Assembly (NCBI GenBank): GCA_038093975.1
Contig: JBBPTG010000178.1
Coordinates: forward strand, 1-50,705
DNA length: 50,705 nucleotides
Direction: 5' to 3'
Source of the DNA: Chalciporus piperatus
Lineage: Eukaryota; Basidiomycota; Agaricomycetes; Boletales; Boletaceae
Positions within the stretch are counted from its first letter, which is position 1; each line of letters opens with the position of its first letter. Below, one piece after another: positions 24,001-33,450 of this stretch. The notes beneath the pieces were generated by a model that saw only the letters and a list, made by a program, of their open reading frames with translations, was not told where the DNA came from and did not search any database. Both the position numbers and the translations under genes were made by a program.

Positions 24001-24792
24001 CGATGTCGAACTCTGGGAGGATGAAGATCAGAGAGATAGAGCATTGGCTGACGTTCCAGATGTTCCTTTGCCATCGACCCTCGGCTGGAAGTTTTGCACT
24101 GCGCATGGGTTGCAGGATGTGGCAGACAAGGAGAAACAGTTGCGGATAGGCCAAGCAAACGACGCCCTCCATGAAATTCATCTGGGTCTGGCAGACAAGG
24201 CAGTCCTCTTTCGGACCGAGGTCAGGCATGCTGGGAGCTACACCATGACAACACGGGCATGGTCAAGGGTGACCATGGTCGAGGAAACAGTAAAAAAGAA
24301 TGTGGCCATTTATCGAGCAGCCAGGAAAGCATTACAAGACTTGGACACTAGCCAGGAAGACTTGGAGAAGTATCGGCCGATCAGCAAGAAAGACTTGAAG
24401 GTGTCAACGGCCGTGAGCAATCCGAATGCTCGTGGACATCGAGATGATACCCTCGCTTGGTTCTGGACCATGGATATACCGAGGGACGTGGTCATGAGTA
24501 ACTGGATGTCCGAATGTGAGAGTGCTTCTCTGCTTCTCGGCTCGGCTGAATCTCTATGCTAGTCTATCGGGTGCATTGGCTCAGAGCAAAGGCCCAAAGA
24601 GATAGATGGAAAGAAGAAACTGAGCTTTTGGTTCAAGAAAAGGTTTGGACCGCGAACTTCTTTGCTCATAAGGCAGGCGATTGGAGCGAAAAAGGGAACA
24701 ATGCGAAAGAACAGGGAAGGGTGGGAGCCGGGGCATATGCAGACCGACAGAAAAGGATGTATGCCAGGCTCAGAGATCATTGTCAGGGTTAG
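15026..24792 (+). CDS. KDZ (Kyakuja-Dileera-Zisupton) transposase with N-terminal CxC2-like cysteine cluster, interrupted by Ty3-B1 in an intron
   Basis: DNA transposase gene with many short introns; exons 15026-15298, 15353-15601, 15654-16045, then 22376-22554, 22607-22769, 22817-22951 and further to the stop at 24790-24792. N-terminus basic (MVKPKIEKATPW). A Cys cluster follows (YKCQDC, PVFCTGCCRKQHEQHPLHR), matching the CxC2-type zinc cluster fused to fungal KDZ proteins. Catalytic-core blocks: LLVIDISGIHYV; LFCLACPQPGINM; VMDGNFKAEHL; CARHGCFIPHAVVDFQ; FYDINCQYMKRL; HQAECFQRYAPNFIRGAGRV with GEIIETLWANLN; and MADSNFVKMIR. The C-terminal part ends YRVHWLRAKAQRDRW...YARLRDHC. The Asp in MDGNF, the Asp in YDINCQY and the Glu in GEIIETLW fit a DDE-type core. 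Flaws: a one-base frame change around 15680-15715 (the LGHLGSPC frame must meet the WEDDDVAHRP frame), and an unresolved junction near 23640-23700. The retroelement in the 16046-22375 intron may or may not block splicing. The stop is one base from the TET/JBP stop. Confidence 0.9.
16080..16532 (-). repeat. 3' LTR of Ty3-B1 (453 bp)
   Basis: Lies at the left end because the element reads on the minus strand. Paired with the LTR at 21893-22345. Also related to the solo LTR at 50058-50511. Confidence 0.95.
16533..16548 (-). other. Polypurine tract of Ty3-B1
   Basis: Minus-strand reading CCTAGAGAGGGGATAG touches the 3' LTR directly and would prime plus-strand synthesis. The pol stop codon (16544-16546) lies inside this tract. 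The same sequence survives at 34150-34165 in copy B2. Confidence 0.8.
16544..19846 (-). pseudogene. Ty3-B1 pol polyprotein, one nonsense codon and an integrase deletion
   Basis: Starts at the ATG 19846, which overlaps the gag stop (ATGA). Seen: protease with ALLDSGATETFIDKSF; RT with MDYCHVNEG, MDLRWGYNNVRI and IIYIDDLMIF; RNase H with VETDASDIATGAML and YDKELLAVIQALQE, then TGA at 17987-17989 where copy B2 has TGG (Trp). The same frame resumes at once (MGREHFEIWTDHKN). Integrase: the zinc-binding module and first catalytic Asp are missing, because TILH is joined directly to VRDNFWCRHGLPSSIVSDRG near 17550; copy B2 keeps about 340 bp at that point. The remaining core has SDRGPQF and QTDGQTEHMNREL. 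The C-terminus has a chromodomain (EEEYEVDYVVKS...YLVHWKGWD...W). Confidence 0.9.
19843..21186 (-). CDS. Ty3-B1 gag with CCHC zinc knuckle
   Basis: About 447 residues starting MSEELNDQEPQDQGYRS. The N-terminus is Pro/Ser-rich; the capsid-like middle includes WWAQVNAWQSVHTWKNNKVR, WIVFAKLLKDYFQ and LRKLEALKQAGKPVDLFVQE. The nucleocapsid knuckle is CFNCDQPGHFANAC. The ORF is intact. Its TGA stop (19843-19845) shares two bases with the pol ATG, so pol is one frame back; this suggests stop-restart or -1 decoding of pol rather than a read-through fusion. Confidence 0.9.
   Translation of the reverse strand: MSEELNDQEPQDQGYRSPPQHFPSSSESSPPPTPRPESPMVDPVDPITALTAALKALISDNSDSVSKKVADPGKWDDDQSKFHLWWAQVNAWQSVHTWKNNKVRCLAVLSRLEGKAAGYAQMMIETWSRLELLPPPPPTEENPLAPDPDRTPMGLAAWPNWIVFAKLLKDYFQIDILAHESLRKLEALKQAGKPVDLFVQEFELLKAEAEIADAHAKELLKKAIDYKIYYQAQINTDVDEQNYHDTLDTYRKLGRTFERIVVECGAPVRQAPAQAPRPSSSYLYLPPRYPIASCPLPRPPASYAAPRFTPTGTQPGRGAPVDLSAQQMPRSPVRGNCFNCDQPGHFANACPKPQRPCQRQVVMWDPYSQQYVETSLLFDNRQMPFAGTIPAPYPPQSSPYPAGPSTSTSYMLHQAAYTNQEAEAYWRDRIESEAKAQAAKALKESSR
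21187..21874 (-). other. Ty3-B1 untranslated leader
   Basis: About 690 bp between the primer-binding site and gag. No ORF of note. As expected for a retrotransposon leader it should hold the packaging signal, but no specific structure was identified. Confidence 0.6.
21875..21890 (-). other. Primer-binding site of Ty3-B1
   Basis: Two bases from the 5' LTR the minus strand reads TGGATTAGACTTGAAC. Its complement, GTTCAAGTCTAATCCA, looks exactly like a tRNA 3' end: T-loop GTTCAAGTC, acceptor stem, CCA. The tRNA species is not identified. Confidence 0.8.
21893..22345 (-). repeat. 5' LTR of Ty3-B1 (453 bp)
   Basis: Right-hand LTR, TGTTATGATC...ATACTATAACA on the plus strand, followed by the target duplication CAGCC at 22346-22350. 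Confidence 0.95.
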
Positions 24793-24793
24793 T

Positions 24794-26105
24794 TCAAGTA
24801 CGGTGGACAAGATTTTCTACGTCATCTACATTGACCCAATCTACATCGAAGAGGTTCATGGCCTGTTGAACGTTCTCCCTCATGTAGTATGCCAAGCAAA
24901 CCCGACTTCCTTGAACCACAGGAACGCCATGCCGGATGATCCGCCCAGAAAATGCTACCACGGTGCCTGCAGGATAATGAAGGGTCATGCCGAGCGTAGG
25001 CAGCTCCATTGTTAAGCCAGGATCATAGTCACCAAAGGATGCCAGCAGATCTAACCCCTGTGACATAGATCCCGAGTCTCGATGCAAAGGAGTCGCTCGA
25101 TTGACCATGACCGACATGGCATTGAAGACCGAGCCCCACTGCCTCATGATGGCAGTCATCTCCGTGCGGCCGCTCGTTAAGGCCCATGTGGCCAACCTTC
25201 CCTGAGCCACCCTTGCAGATTGGTAAGCCCTGGGATGCATAACACTGTAGGCGGCCGAGAGGATTGCGTTTGGGACCAACATGTCTTCTAACCAAGCCGC
25301 AAGGCTCGGGTCTGCTAGATTGACAGACGGCGCTGGACTTGAGTTACTGGCCTGCAAGAGATCAGGTCGTTGAATTGAATAAATCAAGGTGAATTGGACA
25401 TACGTTATGAGCTTGGGGAAACCAGCCAGGCGAGATGTTCAATGACCCCTGGAATGCAGCTTCCTGGGAAAAGAGGGCATTGGCTGTCCGCCAACCATGA
25501 CGCGATGACAGCGGGGTTGTGATGGTGGATTGGAGAAGCAGTTGGATTGCAGGCAGAGTGTTATGCACCCATGACTAGGCAGCCGAGTGAGGCTTGAAAA
25601 GACACATTCAGCAGACTAGGCCTACCTGAAATTCGGAGGTGAGTGGTGATGGGAGATACCAAAGTAGGATGCGGCCAGCTTGATCTGTGACAATGCAAGG
25701 CGAATCTATGAAAGTGGTCGGAAGGGAGGGAAGCCGCTCGGAAATCCTTTGTTCGTGATCTGGATTTATGCCTGACTCGATATATCCTAGAACCGATGCA
25801 AGTTGTTCTGCTTGAATATCCAGGCGGACTGCGGCCGAACATCAGCTGCCTGAATGGCCTTTCATGGATAATAGCTTGCCTGGACGGCTGAAGGCTGAAA
25901 CCATCGCAACCACCATGCGTTCGGCCTCAATGACAGCATTAACAGGAATTTGAACATCTGGCAAGACAGGTTCGGTGGTTTGATTGCGGAAGCGCAGCAT
26001 CTCCTCCCGAAAACGTGCCTGGACATAGGTTGCCAACAGATCGTTGAGATAGAGGGCGAAGTTCGTATCAGTTAATTCCTCGGAGGTAACATGAGGTGGG
26101 TCCAT
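24794..26105 (-). CDS. TET/JBP-family 2-oxoglutarate/Fe(II) dioxygenase (one in-frame TGA)
   Basis: Enzymes of this family oxidise methyl groups on DNA bases (5-methylcytosine to 5-hydroxymethylcytosine and beyond) in the nucleus. Three exons with consistent phase: 26105-25626, 25574-25404, 25351-24794, about 402 residues. Seen: TDQAGRILLWYLP, RTANALFSQEAAFQGSLNIS with PGWFPQAHN, the catalytic NRATPLHRD (iron ligands H307 and D309), LPTLGMTLHYPAGTVVAFSG, the second His in RIIRHGV (H358), and the 2-oxoglutarate Arg in GSRVCLAYYMRENV (R367). All expected active-site residues are present. The ATG at 26105 follows an in-frame TGA, fixing the start. A TGA at 25842-25844 interrupts the N-terminal part; reversing one CpG C-to-T change gives CGA (Arg). 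The gene meets the KDZ transposase tail to tail with one base between the stop codons. Confidence 0.88.
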
Positions 26106-26336
26106 AGTGAATCAAGGGAGTCGTGGTGTAACCCTCGACAGATAGGTAGAAATGGGAGCGTCTGCGGGTCCTTCGGGGCCGTCGGGTCGGTTCCTCGGTT
26201 CCTCGGCTCCAATGCGCTATCAATATCCGGCCGACACTTTGGGAATACATCCATGACAGGCGTGGGAAACCCATGTGCTTGGACTCTGGAGCAAAGATAG
26301 CCTGGCCGAAAGTCAGCCTTCTCCATCAAACATCCG
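26106..26336. promoter_or_regulatory. Divergent intergenic region between the TET/JBP gene and the plus-strand pseudogene
   Basis: About 230 bp between oppositely directed genes, so probably a shared promoter region. A minus-strand ORF crosses it but I judge that a shadow. No clear TATA box. Confidence 0.35.
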
Positions 26337-27574
26337 ATGCTCACTAAAGTTGAAACATACACTTTGTTGGTGTACTTCGGCTGCAGATTACAGGCAGCCG
26401 TTGGAGAGGCAGGACAATGGCCTCCTGCAGCAATGGTCTCCCTGAGGGAGGAAGTGGTGAGTATGGATTTGCACACTTCCTGCAGGATTGTTAACTGCCA
26501 AACAATAGGCTGTAGTGAATCGGTTGATGGCATACAAATCAATCACTCACAACGATCTGCCACACATCCCTCTGTTGGATCGGGTCATCTTGCTGATTAT
26601 TGTGAGCGATCTAGAGGATGGCCAGCTCCGCCAGGAAATTTCAATGACACCTGGGAGCCAATTGCATATAATGCAACAAACATCGCTGAGGTGCGGCTGA
26701 GCATTGTCGGCCATGGATTTGCAGCACAAGTGGTGGTTAGAAGGCAGCAACGGCTTGCCTGCTGACCTGCCGTGACCGTGGCAGACGTGCGATGGTAAGA
26801 AATCTTTTGTTCGGTTGGATTGATCAACTTACTGATATCATATAGGTGGCAACTCATCGGCGTGATCCGCAGACGATCGATGCCTTCGAGAAATTGTTTG
26901 AAGTCCAAGGCGCTGCTGCACTCGTTGACACCGACTTCAGCTCCAACTACCTCACTTCTCCAGAAGATACCCTGAGTGATGACTCAAAACACCGGCGGAA
27001 AGAACAGGACATTGGGAAGGATGCCACATGGCAGTTGGGTTACATTGGTGGTCGGTTGATGTGAGTGTTATTGTCAATCACGTTGATCGTCTGTGTTCAA
27101 ATGACAACCCACCAGTATGCCAGTGTTTCATTTCTTCGCGTTTTGGATACCATCCGCAGACACCAACAAACCAACATCACTTCGACCTCTCAACCCGCTG
27201 CTGAAACAGCTGCTCTCCCTATGGATGCCACATCAAATCCCCCGGCAAAATGTCGCAAGACAGGCAACAAGGATGCCCATAAGATTACATGGGATTCTCA
27301 CCCGTCAAAGATGTCTGATCGTTACCCTGATCATGACACCGGCTCATCTCCCTTTCGCTTCATGGTCAATCCGGCATGGCTAGTTGAATATCCATCGCAC
27401 AAGGTCACCGACTCAGATGGCTTGAAGTAGTTAGAAGGGTTTTACACGAAAGCCTTAGAAAAGGGTGAATTGACGAACGAAGACAGAGGTTATTTAGATG
27501 AGCTCACTGCCTGGTTTACGCTCCCAGGTGCTGCTAACTTCCCATCAGTGAATGAGGGGATGTCTACTAATTGA
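26337..27574 (+). pseudogene. KDZ-neighbourhood protein of unknown function, three nonsense codons
   Basis: Unrecognised gene, divergent from TET/JBP. An exon ending VSLREEV (donor near 26455) joins one starting at about 26511, which reads AVVNRLMAYKSITHNDLPHI, DRVILLIIVSDLEDGQLRQE and MQQTSLRCG, then TGA at 26698-26700. The same frame continues with ALSAMDLQHKWWLEGSNGLP to a second TGA at 26773-26775. A later exon reads THRRDPQTIDAFEKLFEVQG and SPEDTLSDDSKHRRKEQDIG; the next has YASVSFLRVLDTIRRHQQ and WDSHPSKMSDRYPDHDT up to TAG at 27428-27430, after which LEGFYTKALEKGELTNEDRG continues to TGA at 27572-27574. Reverting single C-to-T changes would restore CGA, CGA and CAG. Two exon joins (near 26795 and 27060) do not fit in phase and may carry further damage. 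The start is uncertain. Confidence 0.6.
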
Positions 27575-27836
27575 TTTTTTTTGGACACGATCACATAACA
27601 TCCTTTTCACACATCAGAACAAACCTCTTGAAATCTTACAAAAAAAAACTATCCTGTAGATTACTACGGGATCTTAGTAGTCATTTTTGTACCTGATGCA
27701 TGTATGAGATCGTACCTTTGCCAAAGTTATAGTTGCCCAAACCTTTGACCGTGCACTTCCTACAAGTACAGTTTTAAGTGCTAACTGACCGTTAACCCAT
27801 CCTGGTGATATTAACAGCGGCAACTGGGTGCTTCGG
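27575..27836. other. Intergenic stretch, nothing recognised
   Basis: AT-rich spacer between the preceding pseudogene and the Tnp2 transposase, which are convergent. No repeat, ORF or terminator motif that I can support. Confidence 0.5.
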
Positions 27837-30800
27837 TTATATATTCCTCAAGCTCCCATAATTTGACACCAATGTTTTCACTATAAGATTGGCATTAAGT
27901 TCAGCTGAAAAAAGAAAACGAAAAGCATACAAAGTATCCCATATATTTTCGTGTTCACCACTCCATCGCTTTAGCCAACGCATACGAGCGAACCACATTG
28001 ACTCGTCCATGTGGTGGATGTCTTGATTGAACTGTAGGATTTCTAGAATCTCACTGTACGCGAGCGTGATAGTTGAACCCGTGGGTATTGTGACCTCAAC
28101 AAATGACGATGACTTCGTGCCGGCTGATCTCAATGTGTAATAGCGTTTTCCTCGCACGATCACATAGTCGAACAACAGAGCTTCCCGGTCCAGTGGAATG
28201 CTGTTAGAAACGACGGGGCAGTTATAGTGGCAATGAACTGGTGTGGATGGAGATTGACGGAAGATCGTGGCCGCAAGAAGTTCATATGTCTCCAGGGACA
28301 TAATTTGACGTTGTCGCTGTGGACTGAGTCCGTAGACTGTACCGGCTATCCCAAAAGTCATTAGTGATGATGTGTTTATACAACAATGCAACCTACCATC
28401 TGAACTCGCATTCTCAAGATCTTTTGAGAGCATGGCAAGTCCAGCAACTGTTCCGCGTTCCTCTGACGATGTCTTTAACATAATTTCGGCCACTTGGTGT
28501 AAAAGGCCCTCTTTCGGTCCTTGAAGAAGTTGATATGTCTGAAAAAAATGAAAATCATCATCTCGGTGGTGTTCGGTATCAACAGAATAAAAACCCACCA
28601 AACGGCTTGAGTGGGATGTACGATGGAACTCTTCAAAGAATGTTGCCTCTAGTTCACCTCCGCTATGGTTATTCGTTTTGAAGGATTTGAGGATTTTATT
28701 CAGGCGCTCAAAAAGAAAGGTCCAAAAGTCATGGAGTGGTCCGAAGTTACGAACGAAAGTTGCTATGTGAGTCACATAGTGATGGTTTGGTTTAAGAGAC
28801 ATTGATCCATAGAGCTGGATTTGTTCTGTCACATCCGAATTAACGAAAACAAGTAGATCCAAATCTCACCTGTATTAATTCTGTGCAGTACTCTCGGATC
28901 AGGGTATCTGCGATCTCAATGTTGTCGTCCGAAATTGTGTGTTTCATAAGTATATGGAGCGTGCTCGATAGCTTCAGAAAATTGATGGGATCTTTGGGGT
29001 GGAGCTTGAACTTGAGGTCGATATCGTCATTATCGTCAATATCTGGGATGGGAAGCTCTTCATCACGATCGATAACTGGTTCCTGAGCTGAATTTTGATG
29101 GAGCAGCCCTTGTTTGCCTTTTCCAAGCTATATACATAGAACATTCTTAGAGATTAGAGTCAATTGAACAAGGTGATGTGCCTGCTTTTGCGCCTTCTTC
29201 TCAGCTGTGATTCTGGCTTTCTCAGCTTTTTTTAGCTTCCTTGAGATGCTATTTCTCCACTTTCTTTGCCTCGTCCTCCTCCGCTTTCTCCCGAGCAATC
29301 TGTGCCTTTTCTGCTGCGAGTGCGTCCTTACCTTTAGCTTTCGCGGCCTTCAGAGCTGTGGTGTTGGCCAATTTGGAATCAGTGACCGCATTCTTTTCGG
29401 CCTCGTGACGTGCGATGAGCTTGATGCGACCATCGAGCATGTCCTGATCTGCCGTGCTAGGAAGGCAAGCTTGCCAGAGTTGAGGTACCTAGGAACAACA
29501 TGAGTAGTAACTGCACGAACACGACTTTAGTAGATACTTACAACAATAGGTCCATAAGCAGTTGCAAGGAGAAGCCACTGATCGGCCGTAAGAGATCCTC
29601 CGGATGGCATGCCGATATCTGTGGGTAATTTTCCACATGATGCGGGTACAACAAACTTGATATGATCTTAGCAACTTGGCAGGGCACAGATGAGAGGGAC
29701 TGCATACCTCAGGAAGCATTTGATGAAGGCGCCATAGTTCGTGATTCGGCCGAAGTATCTTATTTTGAACCCATATATTATAAAAATGAGTCTTGACAAG
29801 ACCTTGAATAGAAACTTGAAGTGAGACACTGTCAGATAATTACGAACTAGGAACAACCTAGGAACAGATTATACATCGGATCCACAACAACTTGATTGAC
29901 AATGTCAAAGTACGGTAACCTTGACAGCTGTGTGAATCGTGTGGCATACTCCTTGACAAAGTTCTTGCGCGCTGTTGGATTAGATAGATTACGGTATTGT
30001 TCTCCGAGCTCCTGATGTCGCTCATTAGAGCGAGGCCGAAATGCTACAAAGATAATGGTAACAGTAACTCAGGGAGAACGATGAGGTGAGAACTTAGAAT
30101 CTTTCATAAAGGCAGATGGTTTGTCCTTCTCGGCTTGGGTGATCCAACATAAGGTACAAGAATTAGTATGTGAGTGAGAAGCAAAACCGCCTATTTTATG
30201 AACAGCTGGTTTGTCGCAAACAATGGCAACAAGAATTACCCGCACACGGCGGCCTATATGAGAATGTATAGAGCATTGTATGAACAAAAGAAATTGATCT
30301 ACCTTGTGGACAGGATGGAGTAGGGACCATGATCCCATGTCGCCAAAGACGAAGTAAGTCGGATACGATAGGCCACAAGAATCATTGTATTTGATCTGGA
30401 TTTTGTTCTTTTGGTCCTGGAAGGATGCTTGTGAGCAGCAGATTTGATGTGCGGTACCTGAGTAGATCGGAAGAGTTCAAGTTAGTAGAGACCAGAGATA
30501 CTTGGAGTTGTGATGGAAGGTACTACTTGCCGATACTCTGGTGGTAAATTACATATTGAAAACGAAGTCGGACAGGAGGAGTGAGACAGAGCAATGTTGC
30601 TCCGAATGTACGAGAACCTGTCAAAGCGGAAGCATGAATATCAGATGTTCGATAAGATGGTTGAGCACTCGACCAATCTACACTGAGGTTAACACCAATT
30701 CGCAGCTCCCCATTCGGCCCTTTGGGTTCATTCTGACCGAGAAAAAGAGGGATCTATCCGGTGCCTTGAGCTTTGAACGACACATATCACCGTCGAAGAT

Positions 30801-32009
30801 GTCGGTATATTGACCCTGAACGCGCGGTTTGATTCGCCAAAGGTTGAGCGTTTCTTCGAGACCAGGAATAGCAAGCAAGCAGTGGATCTGTTGGAAAAGC
30901 GAGAGATATGGATATTTGAAACACGGAACTTTCTTTGCCTGACTGTTACCACGTCGAGTTTTGTCGGGAAGAAAAAGATCGAGAGAGCATGCAATGCAGG
31001 AGTCTTGAGTATGCATTGAATTTGCAGGCGGATATACTTCCCGACATCCAGGGCAGACAGGAAGGACGACCGAAGCTGTGTCAAGTCCAAGAACACGGGT
31101 TGCTGACTGTAGGGTAACGAAAGGTGGTGTGAGATGGGGGCACAGAGCTGTGAGAAGACAGGCCATGATGGCGAGGAAAGTGTTGCATGCAATCCGAGGA
31201 TGGTGGAACTGAAGGTGAAGCCATGTTGCGAGCGCATAGATGATGACAAGGTGAGGAGGCTGGTTGACGGTGGCACATTCTCTGTGACTCGGATGTTGAA
31301 AGGAATTTGCTGTGGGCTCGAATGGATTGGGGTTGTCTTCGTCTGGCCTAGTAGAGACCTCGGGTGTGGTCTCATCATCGTCAGGAATGTCGATATCATT
31401 GTCATCGAGATCGGCCATGTTTTCATCATCAAAGTTGATAGGATTGTTATCATGATCAATCTGTATTTCAGGTTGACCCTGAGCCGAGCTCGCCTAGTCG
31501 AGAACCTTTTGAAATTCACGATCCATTATGTGATCTTCTGGATCTACAAGGGGAAGACCATGGGTGAGATACAAGTTGAGTGGCCGAGCTCCTGCTGCAG
31601 TAATCATGTTATAACGAGAGAAGTGGTCGACAGCGTCAAGTAAAGCTTCAGGTGAATGAAAATTTGGGCCAAGGTTTGGGAGATCGCTTCCATGGATTTG
31701 AATATCAATATCTTCTTGAGTAAGAGTCCCGTGGTCGAGCATTTCTTGCTCAATAGCACATGGTGAGCTTGCAGGAGGATCGGGGAAATGAAAGACAGGA
31801 GGTAAGATAGGTTGTCAACTGGGATATGGAGTATTGAGAGAAGGATTCTTCCCTGACGGCTGGGGTATGATCAAACCGCGATGAATCGTTTGGGAGATGA
31901 CAGTCGTAAATCGTAAATCATTTCGCTCGTGGGTTCTTTTGGTTGAAGAAGATACGAACGTGCCTTTGCATTTATGAGTCTGGCAGAAGAAACGAACAAG
32001 AGCAGGCAT
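27837..32009 (-). CDS. Tnp2-family (CACTA-like) transposase, multi-exon
   Basis: Large minus-strand gene split by many short introns; only exon cores are certain. In order: MPALVRFFCQTHKCKG (short Cys/His N-terminus, 32009); a charged segment with IHGSDLPNLGPNFHSPEALL; CPGCREVYPPANSMHTQDSC (paired Cys); IFDGDMCRSKLKAPDRSLFF; RVILVAIVCDKPAVHKIGGF with SHSHTNSCTLCWI (about 30240-30130); TRFTQLSRLPYFDIVNQVVV and DPMYNLFLG (about 29880); THFYNIWVQNKILRPNHELW (29780); PSGGSLTADQWLLLATAYGP (29600); a Lys/Ala-rich helix (29440-29200); and the C-terminal block HYVTHIATFVRNFGPLHDFW, TFLFERLNKILKSFKTNNHS (28770-28660). The DKPA..K..G, DPMHNLFLG-like and SLTADQWL blocks are characteristic of fungal Tnp2 proteins. 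No nonsense codon was obvious in the cores, but I did not chain every exon. Terminal inverted repeats were not found. Confidence 0.8.
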
Positions 32010-32162
32010 GGATGAAGGTGTGGAGGTCTTGAGATGTTGTGCTTAGGTGTAGGTATGCGTTATGCTTAAGCTCACGTGCTCATGAGACGATTGAGTTCGA
32101 TACACATCAACGATCAACAAAATACATTGAATTTCAAGAGTTATTGACAGTCATTTGAATGA

Positions 32163-33148
32163 TCATTTATGGACGGGTGAAACAAGGGGAGAAAAGGGCA
32201 TTGGGTGGTCTTGCTTGACATCACTAGAAGCAGCTTTTGAGGTACTAGTATTGCACTGGAGAAAAGGGAATAGATAGCAGAGGATGTAGAATATTAAGAG
32301 ATAAAGACCTACCTGGTTGATAGCGTGGATACCTACCGAAATCTCAGAGTCGCTCTCAGATTCTGTTTCGCTGGAATCGACGGCATCTGGAGATTGCTTA
32401 GCATTAATTCTCGAGAATATAGAATACACACCATCTTTTTTTACTGGCATGGAAGACTTTGGGGGTATGCTGAGCATGTTCGCTTCATTAGGTTGCGCTG
32501 ACTGGGGAGAAGGAAAGGGAGGTGATGGCTGAACTTCGATAGTCTATACGAACCGTTAGGTGTGCTTATGGAGAGAGAATCTACTTACCAAAGGGCCGGG
32601 AAATTCTGAGTTATGAGTAAACCGGTATATGTCTTGATGTTTGAGCGGTAGTTCTATGTATACTTTGTGTTGCAGCCAAAGACTTGCAGGGGGTGACTAG
32701 CCAGTTGCTAGGTCGACTCAAGAGTCTATTGGAGGCTTGGACTTGAGTCCAATGTGAGTAACTATGATATATTTGAGTGAAGAAATAGGTAACAGTACCT
32801 AGAGTCCAATGTGAGTAACTGAAGGTTAGCTACAATGGACTCTGGAGGAGTGTGCGCTTCAAGGTAAACAAAGGTAAACAAAGTGTCAAGGAAGCACCAC
32901 ACAAGTGTAAGGTAAAGCTCTGCTAGTGCAGAGCGAAGGGAACAACACTAGGTAACAAACCAAGTTGGTACCCTAGGTAAAATGACCTGAGGAATCGATC
33001 TAGATAGTTTAAAAGTCGAACGGAGCGCTAGGTAGCGCTGTATGAGTGAACGGAAAGTAAGTAAGTAGGACAAGGTAAGTTGGGAAATCACCAAAAGCAA
33101 CACTTTGTTCTGGAAAAGTGCAGCTATAAAGTCATCGGAGGAGGACAT
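32163..33148 (-). pseudogene. Small acidic protein gene split by a solo LTR
   Basis: Unrecognised. Starts at 33148 (MSSSDDFIAALFQNK). Directly after this the LTR 32669-33102 intervenes. Beyond the LTR and one copy of the CTTTG duplication, the same frame continues as VYIELPLKHQDIYRFTHNSE and FPGPL to a donor near 32588. Further exons give ANMLSIPPKSSMPVKKDGVY, a Ser/Glu/Asp-rich stretch (VDSSETESESDSEISVG), a short intron ending near 32253, and the C-terminus to the TGA at 32163-32165. About 140-150 residues are visible. Its start lies upstream of, and in the same direction as, the Tnp2 gene, 154 bp from it, so it could be that transposon's accessory gene. Confidence 0.55.
32669..33102 (+). 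repeat. Solo LTR, family C (434 bp), target duplication CTTTG
   Basis: TGTTGCAGCC...AAAAGCAACA, so the ends are TGTTGC/GCAACA. CTTTG flanks it at 32664-32668 and 33103-33107. Interrupts the small minus-strand gene. Internal landmarks: two copies of AGAGTCCAATGTGAGTAACT-like sequence, TAAACAAAGG tandem, and GAGCGCTAGGTAGCGCT. Confidence 0.95.
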
Positions 33149-33225
33149 GTTAGAACGAGCGAGAGATAGCGAAAAAAATAAGGTGCTAACACACAAAAAG
33201 TGGACTTTCCGGATAGTACGATAAG

Positions 33226-33450
33226 TAGTGTTTTAAAGTCCGGTCCGGTCCGGTTTTTTTCCTTATTAGGAAGGCGACCGGACCGAGACCAGTTTTTTTA
33301 ATTAATTAATTCAAAAAGACTGGACCAAAACCGATAAAAACCGGTCTTTTGGCGGTTGCAACCGGTTTTTCGCTACGCGTGGGAGAGACCAAAAATAGTA
33401 ACGGTTCCTGGCTATAAATCGGTTCCTGGGTTAAGCGAAATGGTTCACAC
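33226..33450. repeat. Degenerate palindromic repeat (CCGGTCC / GGTTGCAACCGG type)
   Basis: AAGTCCGGTCCGGTCCGG, ACCGGACCGAGACC, AAAACCGGTC and GGTTGCAACCGG occur in both orientations within 225 bp, mixed with T and AATT runs. Looks like a decayed miniature element. The same motifs recur at 33750-33912 and 44640-44830. Confidence 0.6.

Noticed and set aside
26072..26542. Minus-strand ORF upstream of the TET/JBP gene as an extra N-terminal exon.
   Set aside because: Different frame from the TET/JBP start, no splice path found, and it overlaps plus-strand coding sequence.
25842..27430. In-frame TGA/TAG codons as recoding (selenocysteine or read-through).
   Set aside because: Standard stops end the host-type genes here, the codons sit in otherwise decaying transposon genes, and each is one C-to-T change from a sense codon. 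No recoding element was seen.
32669..33102. Family C repeats as MITEs or CRISPR-like repeats.
   Set aside because: TG...CA ends, 434-436 bp length and 5-bp target duplications are those of solo LTRs; no regular spacer array.
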